This document shows positions 62,373 through 64,000 of a stretch of DNA of 64,000 bases, in pieces. How positions within the stretch are numbered: position 1 is the stretch's first letter; each line of letters starts with the position of its first letter. The DNA is from JAFALK01 sp042701975 (GTDB lineage: Bacteria > Pseudomonadota > Gammaproteobacteria > Burkholderiales > Burkholderiaceae_C). The translations under genes were made by a program, and so were the position numbers. The stretch spans positions 2,976,001 to 3,040,000 of the forward strand of contig CP170561.1 in NCBI GenBank assembly GCA_042701975.1. Reading direction: 5' to 3'. The notes beneath the pieces were generated by a model. That model made no database searches, had not been told where the DNA came from, and worked only from the letters and a program-made list of their open reading frames with translations.

Positions 62373-63797
62373 ATGAAGCGCTACGAAGCCCTCGCCCATG
62401 AGATTGCCGAATCGATCGCCGCTGGCCAGCTGCGCGCGGGCGAGCGTGTGCCCTCGGTGCGCGAGGCCAGCCGCAGCCGCGGGGTGAGCCCTTCGACGGT
62501 GTTCGAGGCCTACTACCTGCTCGAAGCGCGCGGCCTGCTGCAGGCGCGGCCGCGTTCGGGCTATTTCGTCAGCCCTGCGGTGGGCAGGCGGGCGGAGCCG
62601 GAGAGCTCCAAGCCCGTCGCGAGCGATCGCGCCGTGGCCGTGTCCGAGCTCGTCTTCCAGGTGCTGGGCCACACGAAGAACCGCACGCTCGTGCCGATGG
62701 GCTCCGCCTTCCCGAGTCCTGCGCTGTTCCCGCTGTCCAAGCTCGCGCTGGCAACGGGCAAGGCGCTGCGCCGGCTCGATCCGTGGCGAACCGTCGAAGA
62801 CCTCTCGCCGGGCAGCGCGGCGCTGCGCCGTCAGATCGGCCTGCGCTATCTCGGCATGGGGTGTGGCGTGGATACGGAAGAACTCGTGATCACCAATGGC
62901 GCCATGGAGGCGCTGAACCTCTGCCTGGAGAGCGTGACGCAGCCCGGCGACCTGGTGGCCGTGGAATCACCGACCTTTTACGCCGCATTGCAGGCGCTGG
63001 AGCGGCGCGGCCTGCGCGCGGTGGAGATCGCCACGCATCCACGCACCGGCATCGACGTGGCCGCGCTTGCCGCCGCGCTCGCCCAGCATCCCATCAAGGC
63101 CTGCTGGCTGATGCCGAACTTCCAGAACCCGCTCGGCAGCCTGATGCCCGACGGCGCGAAACAGGCGCTCGTCGAGCTGCTGGCGCGGCATCAGGTGCCG
63201 CTGATCGAGGACGACGTCTACGGCGAGCTCTACTTCGGCGCGCACAAGCCGCGGCCGGCCAAGGCCTGGGATCGGCAGGGCCTGGTCATGCACTGCAGCT
63301 CGTTCTCGAAGACGCTGGCGCCGGGCTACCGCGTGGGCTGGGTGGCCGCCGGCCGCTTCGCGCGCGAGGTGGCGCAGCGCAAGCTGATGAGCTCCCTCGC
63401 AGCGCCACTGCCCTCGCAGGAGGGCCTGAGCGAGTACCTGGAACATGGCGGTTATGACCGCCACCTGCGCCAGCTGCGCGCCACGCTGGCCCGCCACCTG
63501 CACGCGGTGCAGCGCGCCATCGCCAAGCACTTTCCAACCGGCACGCGGGCCACGCAGCCCGAGGGTGGTTACTTCGTGTGGGTGGAGTTGCCGCCGCAAG
63601 TCGATGCGCTGGAACTTCACCGGCTGGCCCTCTCGCAGGACATCAGCCTGGCGCCGGGCCCGCTGTTCTCGGCAGACCGGCGCTTTCGGCACCACGTGCG
63701 AATCAACTTCGGGCACCCCGATCATCCAGGCTTCGAGCAAGGGCTCAAGACGGTTGGAACGATCGCCGCCGCGCTGGCGCGGTCATCGGTCTTCTAA
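62373..63797 (+). CDS. MocR-type transcriptional regulator (GntR helix-turn-helix plus aminotransferase)
   Basis: A 474-residue protein. Residues 1-75 are a GntR winged helix (YEALAHEIAESIAAGQLRAGERVPSVREASRSRGVSPSTVFEAYYLL), followed by a class I aminotransferase domain with the PLP lysine K313 in SSFSKTLAPGYRVG and SNGAMEALN, MPNFQNPLG, DDVYGEL. Such proteins use PLP as an effector rather than doing transamination. It is divergent from the DUF2970/cytochrome operon, the likely target along with its own promoter. Confidence 0.93.
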   Translation: MKRYEALAHEIAESIAAGQLRAGERVPSVREASRSRGVSPSTVFEAYYLLEARGLLQARPRSGYFVSPAVGRRAEPESSKPVASDRAVAVSELVFQVLGHTKNRTLVPMGSAFPSPALFPLSKLALATGKALRRLDPWRTVEDLSPGSAALRRQIGLRYLGMGCGVDTEELVITNGAMEALNLCLESVTQPGDLVAVESPTFYAALQALERRGLRAVEIATHPRTGIDVAALAAALAQHPIKACWLMPNFQNPLGSLMPDGAKQALVELLARHQVPLIEDDVYGELYFGAHKPRPAKAWDRQGLVMHCSSFSKTLAPGYRVGWVAAGRFAREVAQRKLMSSLAAPLPSQEGLSEYLEHGGYDRHLRQLRATLARHLHAVQRAIAKHFPTGTRATQPEGGYFVWVELPPQVDALELHRLALSQDISLAPGPLFSADRRFRHHVRINFGHPDHPGFEQGLKTVGTIAAALARSSVF

Positions 63798-63804
63798 CCG
63801 CCTG

Positions 63805-64000
63805 TCACAGCGGCAGGCGATCGCTCAGCGACGGCAGGGCGATCGCACCGCCGACCAGGCGCTGGTCGTGCCGGTAATCCTCGTGCACCTCAATCCGCCA
63901 GTCGTCGCGGCCGAAGCGCTTCTTCAGGCCCGCGGCCACGCGGTCAAAACCAAAGGCATCACCCGCATTGCTGTCCAGATGGTGGATCCCGGGCTGCGGC
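63805..64000 (-). CDS. C-terminal end of an unidentified protein (partial)
   Basis: The last 64 codons of a minus-strand gene whose start lies outside the window. The visible end reads GIHHLDSNAGDAFGFDRVAAG, LKKRFGRDDWRIEVHEDYRH and DQRLVGGAIALPSLSDRLPL, then TGA at 63805. No signature was recognised. It converges on the MocR gene, 7 bases apart. Confidence 0.6.
   Translation of the reverse strand, partial: PQPGIHHLDSNAGDAFGFDRVAAGLKKRFGRDDWRIEVHEDYRHDQRLVGGAIALPSLSDRLPL

Overview
The window is a stretch of high-GC, gene-dense bacterial chromosome, almost certainly from a betaproteobacterium of the order Burkholderiales (a Roseateles/Rubrivivax/Comamonadaceae-like organism). The evidence is the set of small lineage-typical families (DUF4148, DUF3717+DUF1289, DUF2789, DUF2970), the parE / lytic transglycosylase / parC order, the dapA-bamC pair and the very GC-rich third codon positions. 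No rRNA, tRNA, CRISPR array, prophage or intact insertion sequence was recognised. Most of the window is ordinary core genome.

Layout. 1-2277: a nucleoside salvage operon (end of an ABC permease, cdd, purine nucleoside phosphorylase, deoC). 2289-5100: trmB, then coaBC-dut-yidD. 5104-7355: a divergent pair, an SlyD-like FKBP and roxA with a linked unknown protein. 7369-7773: a small lipoprotein behind a highly structured leader, closed by a strong two-way terminator. 7802-12715 (minus): a metallo-beta-lactamase-fold hydrolase, bamC, dapA, a methyltransferase and an unusual amidohydrolase. 12750-17739: topoisomerase IV genes with a lytic transglycosylase between them. 17741-21915: accessory enzymes (DUF6928, NAD epimerase, DUF2789, TesB) and an EF-hand protein. 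22016-26712: ettA, then a Cpx-like envelope-stress set (Spy/CpxP-like protein, OmpR-type regulator, histidine kinase). 26663-31812: MATE pump, DUF3717/DUF1289, trpS, purN and small membrane proteins. 31912-34876: RNA methyltransferase, thioesterase, DUF4148, YbaK-like and DUF1289 proteins. 34894-36023: a patch of small orphan genes. 36420-38192: an MHS-family transporter with a large extra loop.

38251-45806 holds two gene remnants (a HipB-like antitoxin and a deletion scar of aqpZ), a histidine kinase, a DMT transporter, an SDR enzyme, a penicillin-acylase-family hydrolase and a CsgG-like protein. 45832-49546 is a probable self-contained regulated unit: a perfect 26-bp palindrome, an amidohydrolase fused to a CIA30-like domain, and a DesK/DesR-like two-component pair. 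49554-59050 carries a DMT transporter, a quinone oxidoreductase, a repeat-rich gap, a soluble histidine kinase, lspA-ileS-ribF (lspA and ileS adjacent) and a VapBC pair. 59117-64000 has a pseudouridine synthase, an unannotated 38-residue membrane protein, a DUF2970/cytochrome c operon, a divergent MocR-type regulator and the end of an unidentified gene.

The best candidates for something not already described are the palindrome-controlled amidohydrolase/two-component unit, the structured leader at 7369-7505, the start-codon hairpin plus intrinsic terminator inside the YbaK-like gene, the two gene remnants, and enzymes whose catalytic motifs are altered. None is proof of a new system; all rest on reading the sequence only.
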